This document shows, one piece after another, positions 1-8,754 of a DNA stretch of 64,000 nucleotides (its first letter is position 1; each line of letters opens with the position of its first letter). The position numbers were made by a program, and so were the translations under genes. The notes beneath the pieces were generated by a model. That model saw only the letters and a program-made list of their open reading frames with translations. It was not told the origin of the DNA and ran no database searches. The DNA is taken from positions 1 to 64,000 of the forward strand of contig NZ_BAABRO010000028.1 of the NCBI RefSeq assembly GCF_039545035.1, given 5' to 3'. This DNA comes from Novipirellula caenicola (GTDB taxonomy: Bacteria; Planctomycetota; Planctomycetia; Pirellulales; Pirellulaceae).

Positions 1-136
1 TCACGTCACCTAAACACAAATAATCCACAAGCCGATATTTAAGGCCTTGTCCATAAGAGCCATCGCTATCGGTCTGCCCGCACCCAGCAAATTACCGGAT
101 GCCGTTTTCGGAGCAGCGTAGCTACAGATTGCGACC

Positions 137-165
137 ATCCACGCTCTGGCGAGCGTCGCTACAAA
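137..165. repeat. Single copy of the CACGCTCTGGCGAGCGT repeat core
   Basis: This short stretch holds the core CACGCTCTGGCGAGCGT followed by (C)GCTAC, the same core that occurs three times with 63-bp spacing near 5929-6084. The rest of the first 221 bases shows no convincing gene; it may hold the end of a gene that lies outside the window, but no family could be recognised. Confidence 0.6.
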
Positions 166-221
166 GTGTGGGTGCCGTCATGCGCCGTTTTTAACAAGGG
201 AATCACCGAGGACTTCGATCC

Positions 222-863
222 TTATTCGGGTAAGGAGGGGCGGGGAAACGAAGGATCGCGAGACGATCGCTCCGATCGCTCTTGAATACGAAATCGCCCC
301 TGGGCATCCAACTGGACCTCGAGATTGATCAATTGATCGTTTCGCACATTCTGCACCAACAACGTGACATCCCCTCGGCGACCGGCTTGACGATTCAGTT
401 CCGCACCAAGGGGGTACAGACGATCTTGGATCCAGCCCACCTGGAAACCACTTACCGCCACGATCCGATCGCCATGCTCGAGCCCCACACGGTGCGCGGC
501 GGTGTTGGGAATGGTTCGGGTGACGACGACACCGGTGTCGGTGTTGCGGGCATACACGCCTAGCTTCCAGTGATCCGATTGCGGTGGAACGACGTGGGGC
601 TGAACCCTCGTGTTCGCACGCGATTGGTTCGTGTTCGCACGCGATAGGCTCGTTTGCGGCATTCCTTCTTCGGTGCCTTGTTGGGCGTTGTCGGCTTCGT
701 TTGACACTTCCGACCGAGGAATGCCACCTTCACGCTGACCTGCAGCGTCACGACCACGTTCGCGATCCGGTGTGTCAAATTGTTGTGCGGATACCTGCGA
801 TCCTCCAAACGTCAACGCGAGACACGCCAGAAGTAGAAGCGAGCAGCAACGTACAAAACTCAT
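222..863 (-). CDS. Exported PDZ-domain protein
   Basis: A protein of 213 residues with an N-terminal signal peptide (SLLLLACLALTFGGS followed by VSAQQ), a polar low-complexity middle rich in Arg, Glu, Asn and Gln (including the repeat SRANTNQSRANTR), and a C-terminal PDZ-like domain over about the last 110 residues (IPNTAAHRVGLEHGDRI resembles the carboxylate-binding part of PDZ domains). PDZ domains bind C-terminal peptides, often in periplasmic proteases, but no protease domain is present here. ATG at 863 is preferred to the ATG at 881 because AAAGG lies 7 bases before it. The protein probably acts outside the cytoplasmic membrane; its partner is unknown. Confidence 0.75.
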   Translation of the reverse strand: MSFVRCCSLLLLACLALTFGGSQVSAQQFDTPDRERGRDAAGQREGGIPRSEVSNEADNAQQGTEEGMPQTSLSRANTNQSRANTRVQPHVVPPQSDHWKLGVYARNTDTGVVVTRTIPNTAAHRVGLEHGDRIVAVSGFQVGWIQDRLYPLGAELNRQAGRRGDVTLLVQNVRNDQLINLEVQLDAQGRFRIQERSERSSRDPSFPRPSLPE

Positions 864-920
864 GCTAGTACCTTTATCCATGCTAGGCCCTTTTGAATGT
901 GAACATTGATGCAGTACAGA

Positions 921-1157
921 TCAGGCATGCGATGAATGGGCAGCGGTGTGATGGACTTGATAATCCGCATCGACCCAGCACTTCGGTAACGATTCACCCG
1001 ACGGGAAAACCAACTCGGTTTTGCGAAACATCTCTGCGTCTTGCTCTTCCTCTCCCGCTTGACGACATCCCTTGACACTTTCCTCCAATGGGCTGGCAAG
1101 CATTTGAAGATCGTCGATACGAACGAGGTCATCCGACCTTTTCACTTTCATAAACAT
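921..1157 (-). CDS. Small hypothetical protein
   Basis: A 78-residue charged protein (begins MFMKVKRSDDLVRIDDLQML) with no recognised domain. In its favour, GGGAG lies 8 bases before the ATG at 1157, which is a good ribosome binding site, and the codon pattern looks protein-like. Another frame (860-1132) overlaps it almost completely and lacks these supports. It sits upstream of the PDZ gene on the same strand, so the two could be cotranscribed. There is no functional clue. The stretch from 1158 to 1420 before the transketolase gene shows nothing I can name. Confidence 0.4.
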   Translation of the reverse strand: MFMKVKRSDDLVRIDDLQMLASPLEESVKGCRQAGEEEQDAEMFRKTELVFPSGESLPKCWVDADYQVHHTAAHSSHA

Positions 1158-1420
1158 TTCAGTAGCTCCCTAGGAATTTTCTGCTTTCCGGTGTCGTAGA
1201 CGTCTGCGAGCGTTGCCGGTTGGTTGCCATCAATGCTGCAACTCGCATTCCTATCCACGGCGGTGATCCGAGATATCGACGGCGCGACAATTGCTCGAAA
1301 TTCAACTGCCAAACAAACCCTCTTATCGCCGCACAATTCCGCCGCAGCGAGCCCCCGACACACACCGCCGGCTGATGGCAGGGCGACCACGTTGACGACA
1401 AACCAACCAGGAGCAATTCC

Positions 1421-3322
1421 ATGGCTGTTTCCTCACAAACGGTTTCCTCACAACCCAGTTCGCACATCGAAACGAAGCAACTGCAACAACTGGCAACACA
1501 AATTCGCCGCTGGATCGTGCAATCCACTTCGGCAGCCGATTCAGGGCACCCGACTTCGTCGCTGTCCGCGGTGGAATTGATGACGGACCTCGTCTTTGCT
1601 GGCACCTTCCGCTACGACGTTGAACATCCAGAGCATCCCGCCAACGATCGGCTGATTTTCTCCAAAGGACACGCCTCTCCGCTGTTCTACGCACTCTGGG
1701 CGGCAGCGGGTCAGGTAAGCGAAGAAGAACTGATGAGTTACCGCACGTTTGGTAGCAAACTAGAAGGCCATCCGACGGCTCGTTTTCGATTTACCGAAGC
1801 CGCCACCGGTTCGCTCGGTCAAGGATTGTCGATCGGCTTGGGAATGACGCTTGCCGGTAAGTACTTGGACCATTTGCCCTACCGCACATTTGTATTGCTC
1901 GGCGATAGCGAAATGGCCGAAGGGTCCCAGTGGGAAGCGATCCAATTGGCGGCCCATTACAAACTAAACAACTTGATTAGCATTCTCGACGTCAATCGCC
2001 TCGGTCAACGCGGCGAAACGATGTACGGTTACGATTTAGAAGCCTACCAACAACGAATCGAAGCGTTTGGATGGAAATGCATCCTCGTTAGCGATGGCCA
2101 TGATCATTCACAGGTTCGCAATGCCTATGCCGATGCGTGCCAATCGACCGACCAACCCGTGATGATCATTGCCCGAACCATCAAAGGCAAAGGCGTCTCG
2201 TTCCTCGAGAATCAAGATGGTTTTCACGGCAAGCCGGTCGACCAAGACCGCTTGGACGAAGCATTGTCCGACATTGGCGAACTTGACGAACCGGTGTTTG
2301 GAAAAATCGCCAAACCCGATGACGTGCAACTAAAGTCACTCGAGTCCGACGAAGCGGAGCCACCGGAATATAAAATCGGTGAGGAAGTGGCAACACGTGA
2401 TGCCTATGGTAACGCGTTGTGTCGTTTGGCGATGAAGTACCCACACATGACCGCACTGGATGGCGAAGTCTGCAATTCGACGCGTTCGGAACAATTTCGT
2501 GACGACTACCCCGACCGTTTCTTTGAAATGTTCATTGCCGAACAGAACATGGTGGGAGCGGCAACCGGATTGGCACTGCGAGGCAAATTGCCGTTTGTTT
2601 CCAGTTTTGCCGCGTTCTTGACCCGAGCGTTTGATCAAATTCGCATGTTGCCTTACAGCCAAGCCAACGTCAAATTCGTGGGCTCGCACTGTGGCGTTTC
2701 GATTGGCCAAGACGGACCATCGCAAATGGGGCTGGAAGACATCGCGATGTTCCGCACAATTCGCGACGGGGTGGTGCTGTATCCAAGCGATGCGGTATCG
2801 ACCGAAGCCTTGGTCGAAGCGATGGCCGAGCACCGAGGCATCGCCTATTTAAGAACGACGCGAGGTGACACACCGGTGATCTATGACATCGACGAGAAAT
2901 TCCTGATCGGCGGCAGCAAAGTACTGCGTCAATCCGACGAGGATCAAGTAACGCTGATCGCCGCCGGCATCACACTACACGAGGCGCTGCGTGCGCACGA
3001 GCAACTGAAGGAACACGGGATTGTCACACGCGTGATCGATTTGTATTCGATCAAGCCGCTGGACCACGCCACGGTACGCCAAGCAGCAGACCAAACCAAA
3101 GTGATTTTTACGATCGAGGACCATGTGCCCGACGGAGGCATCGGCGAAGCGGTGCTGACGAGTCTGTCAGACCATGCGACCGCCGTGAATTGTCTGGCCG
3201 TCCGCAAGCAGCCGCTCAGCGGATCGCCCGACAAACAGCTCGAGCTGCAAGGCATCTCGGCCGATGCAATCGTCGACGCGGTGATGCGATTTGTCAAACA
3301 GGATAGCGGTGCCTCGGCCTAG
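1421..3322 (+). CDS. tkt: Transketolase
   Basis: Single-chain thiamine-diphosphate transketolase of 633 residues, moving two-carbon ketol units between sugar phosphates in the non-oxidative pentose phosphate pathway. The N-terminal half has the TPP-binding motif (GDSEMAEGSQW followed by ILDVN) and the substrate-pocket motifs SGHPTSSLSAVELM and GHASPLFYALW. The middle has the pyrimidine-binding part (FIAEQNMVGAATGLALRG), and the C-terminal domain carries EDHVPDGGIGEAV. CAGGAG lies 8 bases before the ATG, which supports this start. At 633 residues it is slightly shorter than classic 660-residue enzymes but complete. DXP synthase was considered, but the N-terminal motifs fit transketolase better. 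Confidence 0.93.
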   Translation: MAVSSQTVSSQPSSHIETKQLQQLATQIRRWIVQSTSAADSGHPTSSLSAVELMTDLVFAGTFRYDVEHPEHPANDRLIFSKGHASPLFYALWAAAGQVSEEELMSYRTFGSKLEGHPTARFRFTEAATGSLGQGLSIGLGMTLAGKYLDHLPYRTFVLLGDSEMAEGSQWEAIQLAAHYKLNNLISILDVNRLGQRGETMYGYDLEAYQQRIEAFGWKCILVSDGHDHSQVRNAYADACQSTDQPVMIIARTIKGKGVSFLENQDGFHGKPVDQDRLDEALSDIGELDEPVFGKIAKPDDVQLKSLESDEAEPPEYKIGEEVATRDAYGNALCRLAMKYPHMTALDGEVCNSTRSEQFRDDYPDRFFEMFIAEQNMVGAATGLALRGKLPFVSSFAAFLTRAFDQIRMLPYSQANVKFVGSHCGVSIGQDGPSQMGLEDIAMFRTIRDGVVLYPSDAVSTEALVEAMAEHRGIAYLRTTRGDTPVIYDIDEKFLIGGSKVLRQSDEDQVTLIAAGITLHEALRAHEQLKEHGIVTRVIDLYSIKPLDHATVRQAADQTKVIFTIEDHVPDGGIGEAVLTSLSDHATAVNCLAVRKQPLSGSPDKQLELQGISADAIVDAVMRFVKQDSGASA

Positions 3323-3376
3323 CGGACACCGCTCTGCTCGACACGTGATGGGACCTAGATGGTGAAAGCCAACTCG

Positions 3377-3910
3377 ATGGAAATATGGACGATTGGTCAC
3401 TCCAACTTGCAGCTCGACGATTTTGTTGAACTGCTAAAGCAACACGATATCGAGATGGTGTGCGACATTCGTCGATTCCCTGGCTCTCGAAAATTCCCGC
3501 ACTTTGGCCAGGATTCTCTTTCCGAATCGCTTCGGTCGCACGGAATCAACTATCGTTGGCTGGAAGGCCTCGGAGGTCGCCGCCCTCGGCAAGACGCGAC
3601 ATCGTCATCGCCCAACGACGGACTTCGAAACCAAAGTTTTCGAAATTACGCCGACTACATGATGACCGAGGCATTTCGACACGCCTTTACGGAGCTCAAG
3701 CAGATTGCTGCTGCCAAACGAACTGCGATCATGTGCTCGGAAAGCGTCTTTTGGAGGTGCCACCGCCGCCTCGTTAGCGACTACACGGTCGCATCAGGTG
3801 GAACGGTACACCACCTATTCCCCGACGGCAAAACCCGCCCGCATGCGATGACGACCGAAGCGGTGATCAAAAACTCAAGCGATCCCCCGCAAGTCATCTA
3901 TCCCGCGTAA
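3377..3910 (+). CDS. DUF488 family protein
   Basis: A cytoplasmic protein of 177 residues of the DUF488 family. It starts with the family signature MEIWTIGHSNLQLDDFVELL, continues with VCDIRRFPGSRKFPHF, and ends with the cysteine pair motif MCSESVFWRCHRRLVSDY, which matches the family pattern CxExxxxxCHRxL. The biochemical role of the family is not settled. An ATG at 3359 would add six residues, but homologues of this family usually begin right at the IWTIGHS strand, so 3377 is chosen. It follows transketolase by about 50 bases on the same strand and could be cotranscribed with it. Confidence 0.85.
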   Translation: MEIWTIGHSNLQLDDFVELLKQHDIEMVCDIRRFPGSRKFPHFGQDSLSESLRSHGINYRWLEGLGGRRPRQDATSSSPNDGLRNQSFRNYADYMMTEAFRHAFTELKQIAAAKRTAIMCSESVFWRCHRRLVSDYTVASGGTVHHLFPDGKTRPHAMTTEAVIKNSSDPPQVIYPA

Positions 3911-3912
3911 GA

Positions 3913-3929
3913 AAGGTGCCATGCACCTT
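3913..3929. terminator. Hairpin between convergent genes
   Basis: A perfect 7-bp stem, AAGGTGC, loop CAT, GCACCTT, lies three bases after the DUF488 stop and before the end of the oppositely oriented sulfatase gene. The position suits a bidirectional terminator, but there is no strong T tract on either side, so function is an inference. Confidence 0.4.
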
Positions 3930-3992
3930 CTTGGCCACACACCTTCGCGGCAAGACGGGCAACTTACTGTTTTTGGAAGGATGAACAAGAAA

Positions 3993-5525
3993 TCAATTTC
4001 CGTGTTCGCTGGTACGAAAGAATTCGGCGGGGAACGGAGCTTGTTTTGACTTGTTGGGATTTCGCCACGGGAATCGGACTCCGCGATCTTCCAATAGCGG
4101 CATTTCGTCACCGCCGCTGGCGTGCAACAGGTCCCACAGTTGGGCGTTGAGCTGTTCGATTCGATCGGCGTGCTCAGGCGAATCAATCAGATTGTGCATC
4201 TCGGCGGGATCCGATTGCAAGTCGTACAGTTCATCGCGATCCCATAATCCGTGACAGCGAATGTATTTGTAACGCCCTCCGATGATCGCATGCAGCGTCG
4301 GTGTTTGGGGATAGTTGCGTTCCCAGTAATACTCGTACAGCAGCGTCTTGCGATCAAAACGGCTCGCATCGTTTTGCGTCAGCGCCGTCCAGAAACTTTT
4401 GCCGTCTTGTTTGGGCAGGGCGGGTGCGGAAGCGGCTTCCAATAGGGTCGGAGCGACGTCGATGTTTCCGACCAGCGCATCAAACGATTGCCCTGCGGGA
4501 ATGCGTCCTGGTGCCATGATCAGCAGCGGAACGCGTGCACTGGCTTCGTATGCCGTTCGTTTGTCAATCAGCCCATGATCACCAAACTGGAACCCGTTAT
4601 CGCCCATAAAGACGAACACGGTGTTGTCTCGCAAATCGTTCTGTTCCAGAAACCTTAGCAACCGACCGACGCTATCGTCGACCGCCAGGATCGATTCACA
4701 ATACCGCCGATAATAAACCTCGGGCGAAAAATCGGCCAAGTTGTATCCGAACTCGGCTCCATGTCGGCTGTTTCGCTGATTGCGAACCCACATCGGCAAC
4801 TTGCCCGCGTCCATTTGCTCAACGGTCGGTGTTTCAATCGGAAGCGGTTGATCGGCATAACGGCCTCGGTGTCGATCAGCGGGAACGAAATCCGAGTGCA
4901 CCGCCTTGTGGCTGACGTACAAAAAGAACGGCTTCTCAGCGTCTCGCTTTTGCAACCAGTCGATTGCATAGTCCGTCAACTCGTCGGTGATGTAACCGTT
5001 TTGTGGCACCCGTTTCCCATTGACGTTTAGCCCATCGTAAGTCGTCTGGGGTACTTCGCGTGTGGTGCCGTGGCCATCGGGCCAATAGGTGCCTTGGCCT
5101 TTGAAGGCCACCCAGTGATCAAAACCACGCTGGGGATCATCGATTTCGCCCCCCATGTGCCACTTGCCAATGAACGCGGTTTGGAAACCGGCTTTTTGCA
5201 AGTGTTCAGGAAAAAACGTCAGCGTGGGGTCAACCGGATGGTAGTTGTCGACCACACGATGATTGTGAGCGTATTGGCCGGTCAGAATCGATGCACGGCT
5301 GGGGGAACAGAGCGATGTCGTCACGTAAGCCCGAGTCAGCATCGCTCCGTCGCGAGCGATCGAATCGATGTGCGGGGTTTCAATGAACGGATGTCCCGCC
5401 GCGCCGAGACAATCGAATCGATGATCATCACACAACACAAAGACGATGTTTGGAGGTGTCTCAGCCTTCAATTGCCCGGCCGCCAACAGGGTCAACGTAA
5501 TGGCAAAACAAGCGGGTATTCTCAT
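3993..5525 (-). CDS. Secreted sulfatase, Cys-type
   Basis: Arylsulfatase-family enzyme of 510 residues that hydrolyses sulfate esters, probably of sulfated polysaccharides. A signal peptide (MRIPACFAITLTLLAAGQLKA) is followed by the metal-binding strand PPNIVFVLCDDHRFD and the formylglycine motif LCSPSRASILTG. Cys73 would be converted to formylglycine by a maturase encoded elsewhere. GKWH at about 120-123 and FVFMGDNGFQFGDHG further on are the other family motifs. The ATG at 5525 is chosen because it directly starts the signal peptide; the frame is open for 54 more codons upstream. Substrate cannot be read from sequence; iduronate- or N-acetylglucosamine-6-sulfatase-like enzymes are the closest general match. 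Confidence 0.92.
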   Translation of the reverse strand: MRIPACFAITLTLLAAGQLKAETPPNIVFVLCDDHRFDCLGAAGHPFIETPHIDSIARDGAMLTRAYVTTSLCSPSRASILTGQYAHNHRVVDNYHPVDPTLTFFPEHLQKAGFQTAFIGKWHMGGEIDDPQRGFDHWVAFKGQGTYWPDGHGTTREVPQTTYDGLNVNGKRVPQNGYITDELTDYAIDWLQKRDAEKPFFLYVSHKAVHSDFVPADRHRGRYADQPLPIETPTVEQMDAGKLPMWVRNQRNSRHGAEFGYNLADFSPEVYYRRYCESILAVDDSVGRLLRFLEQNDLRDNTVFVFMGDNGFQFGDHGLIDKRTAYEASARVPLLIMAPGRIPAGQSFDALVGNIDVAPTLLEAASAPALPKQDGKSFWTALTQNDASRFDRKTLLYEYYWERNYPQTPTLHAIIGGRYKYIRCHGLWDRDELYDLQSDPAEMHNLIDSPEHADRIEQLNAQLWDLLHASGGDEMPLLEDRGVRFPWRNPNKSKQAPFPAEFFRTSEHGN

Positions 5526-5684
5526 GGTGATCCATTCAAAAAAGGGGAACCCCAAAGATACCAGTAATGTCACCCCCACGCAGCATCGAGACGGCTTCGA
5601 GTCGCTACCTTCGATAAGCTGGTAGGCAGGAATCATCGGGTGAAATCCCATTCGCCGCGTCGGTCTACGCTGCGAAGCATTTTT

Positions 5685-5750
5685 CATAACCCGAATGCGT
5701 CAGCGAGGGAATCTCGAACCAGCACCGGTCCCTCGCTGACGCGGCGGGTT
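5685..5750. repeat. Dispersed palindromic element, copy 1
   Basis: Left arm CATAACCCGAATGCGTCAGCGAGGGA and right arm TCCCTCGCTGACGC-GGCGGGTT (split here at the mismatch) pair around an 18-base loop. The same element occurs at 27664-27728 with GCGTAAGCGAGGGA arms. It sits upstream of the sulfatase gene. Elements of this kind in planctomycete genomes often give false short reading frames. Confidence 0.75.
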
Positions 5751-5898
5751 GGGATTTGCTGGGGGAAACGACAGTGGCGCAACATCAAGACTGACGCGTT
5801 CGGGTTGCAATGACCCGACGGAACACGACTCAGAAATTCTTCCTAGCGTTGGCCAAAACGGCGAATGCACCGCACGACACCTGCCTACCTGCTTCCCA

Positions 5899-6084
5899 GG
5901 TGACGACTTGCAACGCACGACAGGCCCCCACGCTCTGGCGAGCGTAGCCACGAAATGCGGAGGTGACGACTCGCAACGCACGACAACCATCCACGCTCTG
6001 GCGAGCATAGCTACGAAATGCGGAGGTGGTGAATCGCAGCGGACAGCAAGCCTCCACGCTCTGGCGAGCGTTGCTACCGAACGC
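5899..6084. repeat. 63-bp tandem repeat, about three copies
   Basis: The core CACGCTCTGGCGAGCGT starts at 5929, 5992 and 6055, so the period is exactly 63 bp. Between cores lies (C)GAAATGCGGAGGTGACGAC and TCGCAACGCACGACA, and a partial unit precedes the first core from 5899. The period is a multiple of three, so long frames run through on both strands, but they look like repeat artefacts. A further single core is at 137-165. The rest of 5751-6110 shows no gene. Confidence 0.85.
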
Positions 6085-6110
6085 CAACCCCGCAGACGGC
6101 TGACAAAAAA

Positions 6111-7544
6111 TTAAGTTGCGTTGGCAGTGCTAACCAGCAACTGATCGACTTCGTTACTGACAATCACACCGTAGTTGATTGCGCCGAGCCAACCGCTCAT
6201 GATGATCCCGACGCTGCCGGCGTGGAACATGCCGCCGACTTGCTGTGGTAGTTCGCGGCTGACGCCAAGCCCTTCGAACTTCGTTCCAAAGCTGGCCCCC
6301 AGCTCGTGTCGCGTGTAGTGATTGAATGTCCGCGGCGTGGCCGCTTCGGCGCGATCGATTTTGTTGCGGATCCCTGGGATGTATTTTTCCAAAGCATCGA
6401 TCGTCGATTCGACGAGGTCTTGCTTGCTGGCCGCGTATTCTTCGTCACTCATGTTGGCCCAATCGGACCAATTGGCGTTGGTGCTGCTGACGATCGCGTA
6501 ACGTTCTTTCTTTTTCTCGGGACGAGTGCGCGGGTAATAGAAGCTGAACGTGCGGCTGGTGATATCACGGCTTAGCAACAAGTCGGTACGGAACTCTTTT
6601 GCCGTACTGGTAAAGAACAAATCGCCGCCGGACTCATCAATTTCTTCACCTTCTTTCAGTGCCATATAGACTTGTGTGCTGCTGTTATTCAGCCGCACCT
6701 CTTCAGCTCGCTCGACATAGTCTTTATCCAGCACTTCGCTGCCGAGCATGTTCAGCACGGTCGTTTTAAGGTTTGCGTTGCTGACGACGGCGCGACAGCG
6801 AATCGTACGCCCGTTGACTTCGACGGAATTGACGCGTCCATCTTTGACATTGATTTTGTCGACACCACAGCGGATGCGAATGTCGACGTTGTTCGATTCG
6901 AGTTCTTTCTTCATCCGAGCGACAAGGTCTTCGGTGCCCCCTTCGTAGATGAACACGCCCTTGCTCATAAAATTGCTGAACACAATTCCATACGTGATCG
7001 CGGGGTCTTCGAGCGTGGATCCGTTGGCATACGTGATCGGCTCCATCAACAACCGCACCACGTCATCGCGACCGGGAAAGAAACGGTCAAACAATTGACG
7101 CGTGGTGAGTTCTTGGTCATCGTAAAAGTTCATGCTTCGCGCGGTATCAAAGAACTCGTTGACCGTGTCCGGGGCGATGCCGAAATCGGTGGTCAATAGC
7201 CGCGTAAAGTCTTCGCGATTGAACGTGGTCGTGAGCGAGAACTGAGGATTGTCAAAGCGAATGTTTTTCAATTGGACAATGCGATCGGCGATGTCTCGGT
7301 TCCAATAGCGACGACACGATTTGATCATCCCGTGAGGAAACCCGTGCAGCGACACGTCAAAGATATGGCCGCCGGGACGTAGGAACCATGTCGCGAGCCC
7401 ACCAAGTTTGTAGTGTTGTTCCAACAACAGGACGCGATGGCCGGCACGGCCGAGGATATTGGCCGAGGTCATTCCGGCAAGCCCGCTGCCAATCACGACC
7501 ACGTCATATTCGTCCGCGGCACCTTTTAGGAAATCTTTCGCCAT
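6111..7544 (-). CDS. FAD-dependent oxidoreductase, phytoene desaturase/carotenoid isomerase-like
   Basis: Flavoprotein of 477 residues with an N-terminal dinucleotide-binding motif ([20 protein letters not shown], then [11 protein letters not shown]) and a C-terminal FAD-contacting segment ([18 protein letters not shown]). The overall pattern fits the CrtI/CrtISO and NAD(P)/FAD amine-oxidase-like superfamily, whose members desaturate or isomerise carotenoids or related polyenes. No other carotenoid gene is nearby, so the substrate is uncertain; all-trans-retinol saturase-like activity is another possibility. It is a single gene on the minus strand, separated from the upstream gene by about 75 bases. 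Confidence 0.8.
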   Translation of the reverse strand: MAKDFLKGAADEYDVVVIGSGLAGMTSANILGRAGHRVLLLEQHYKLGGLATWFLRPGGHIFDVSLHGFPHGMIKSCRRYWNRDIADRIVQLKNIRFDNPQFSLTTTFNREDFTRLLTTDFGIAPDTVNEFFDTARSMNFYDDQELTTRQLFDRFFPGRDDVVRLLMEPITYANGSTLEDPAITYGIVFSNFMSKGVFIYEGGTEDLVARMKKELESNNVDIRIRCGVDKINVKDGRVNSVEVNGRTIRCRAVVSNANLKTTVLNMLGSEVLDKDYVERAEEVRLNNSSTQVYMALKEGEEIDESGGDLFFTSTAKEFRTDLLLSRDITSRTFSFYYPRTRPEKKKERYAIVSSTNANWSDWANMSDEEYAASKQDLVESTIDALEKYIPGIRNKIDRAEAATPRTFNHYTRHELGASFGTKFEGLGVSRELPQQVGGMFHAGSVGIIMSGWLGAINYGVIVSNEVDQLLVSTANAT

Positions 7545-7620
7545 CGATGGAACTACAAAAACAAAGAAGGGGGGTGATGTGAGAAACCAGCGTTAGAAGA
7601 TACAGCAAAACGGGGATTCG

Positions 7621-8328
7621 TTAGAGAGGGCCTTGATCGGGCTGCAGCTCGGCAAACACCCCGATTTGGTTTTCCGCCGGCGGTTTATCACCGTAAAGCA
7701 TCACGCCAGCGTTGCCGACGAGCCAGCGGTCGTCGATCAAGCGGATCGAACCGGTTTTCTCGGCTCGCACCGTCTGTTTACCGATTCCCGACCGCAACGC
7801 GTCATGCGTGCCACGAAAGATGGTCACATGCTCGGCTGGCAAAACGGTCGCCAAACGCTTGGTCCCACGGTCGCTTTGGACTGTCGCGGTGATCTTCCAC
7901 TGCAAATCACGCGGGTCAGAGCCAATTTTCACTGTCACAACGGACTCACCCGGCGGTAAATCCACCGCCGCAAACCAATCAGGAGCCGACGAATCTTTGG
8001 GCCACAATGTGCTATAACACACGCGATAACGCGGCTGGTCGGGAACCCGCACGCGGGCTCGATAGGTCAGCGGTTGGTCCGACGGCGCACGTGAGGCAGC
8101 AATTTCGCTCTCGGTGGTGGGTTCCAAATAGCCATGCTCGCGGCGAAGTCGATCTAGTTCCATTTCGGCTCGTCGTAACCGCTGTAGCGTGACGACAAAC
8201 GCGACCACCAACATCACGATCGTGACCAACCCCCAAAACTCGCGCAGACTCCATTGACGACGAGCATTCCCGCCAGAGCGTGGTGGCGTTTCGAGATCGG
8301 ACAGCGGTGCGGTGGGGCGATCATCCAT
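7621..8328 (-). CDS. Membrane-anchored hypothetical protein
   Basis: A protein of 235 residues with a short cytoplasmic N-terminus, one membrane helix (FWGLVTIVMLVVAFVVTL at about residues 31-48), a short coiled segment (RRAEMELDRLRREHG), and a soluble C-terminal region of about 160 residues rich in beta strands. No known domain was recognised. The ATG at 8328 is chosen over upstream starts because the upstream frame runs through the divergent MazG-like gene. Only 24 bases separate the two start codons, so their promoters must overlap the opposing coding sequences or each other. Confidence 0.7.
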   Translation of the reverse strand: MDDRPTAPLSDLETPPRSGGNARRQWSLREFWGLVTIVMLVVAFVVTLQRLRRAEMELDRLRREHGYLEPTTESEIAASRAPSDQPLTYRARVRVPDQPRYRVCYSTLWPKDSSAPDWFAAVDLPPGESVVTVKIGSDPRDLQWKITATVQSDRGTKRLATVLPAEHVTIFRGTHDALRSGIGKQTVRAEKTGSIRLIDDRWLVGNAGVMLYGDKPPAENQIGVFAELQPDQGPL

Positions 8329-8352
8329 GGAATGAATTGTAGAGTGTGAACC

Positions 8353-8682
8353 ATGAGCGATGAAACAACCACCGTCAACGAACTGCGAATCCTGGTCGAG
8401 AAATTTGTTGCCGAGCGAGATTGGCATCCATTCCACAATCCAAAAAACTTGTCGATGTCGCTGGCAATCGAAGCGGCCGAATTGATGGAGCATTTCCAGT
8501 GGCTGACGCTCGAAGAGGGAGCCAAGGTCAAGCTGGATGAAAAACGCAAACACGAGGCAGGCGAAGAACTCGCCGATTGCTTGGCTTACGTGATCGCGAT
8601 CGCCAACGCGATGGAAATCGATTTGAGCGAGACGCTGCGAGCCAAAATGGTCCGCAACGCAGTGAAGTATCCGGCGCCGTAA
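8353..8682 (+). CDS. MazG-like nucleotide pyrophosphohydrolase
   Basis: All-alpha NTP pyrophosphohydrolase of 109 residues, of the short MazG/RS21-C6 (dCTPase) type, which cleaves nucleoside triphosphates to monophosphate and pyrophosphate and removes unwanted nucleotides. The metal-binding motifs are visible: IEAAELMEHFQW gives the first ExxE, and EELADCLAYVIAIAN gives the second E-x3-D. The length is typical for the family. It is transcribed away from the membrane protein gene and runs into a tandem repeat array. Confidence 0.88.
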   Translation: MSDETTTVNELRILVEKFVAERDWHPFHNPKNLSMSLAIEAAELMEHFQWLTLEEGAKVKLDEKRKHEAGEELADCLAYVIAIANAMEIDLSETLRAKMVRNAVKYPAP

Positions 8683-8754
8683 TGGTCCGTAGGTCGGAGC
8701 GAAGCTCCGGCTTCCCAGCCCCCCTGGGGAGTGCCAACTGGAGTGAGCTGGTTG

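Noticed and set aside
1-221. Possible end of a gene at the left window edge
   Set aside because: No frame with a recognisable C-terminus was found; the only clear feature is the repeat core at 137-165.
860-1132. 90-codon minus-strand frame overlapping the small gene at 921-1157
   Set aside because: It overlaps another frame with a good ribosome binding site and has a less protein-like composition.
5749-6114. Plus-strand frame of 121 codons over the 63-bp repeat
   Set aside because: It is open only because the period is a multiple of three; the product has no recognisable fold and the opposite strand is open as well.
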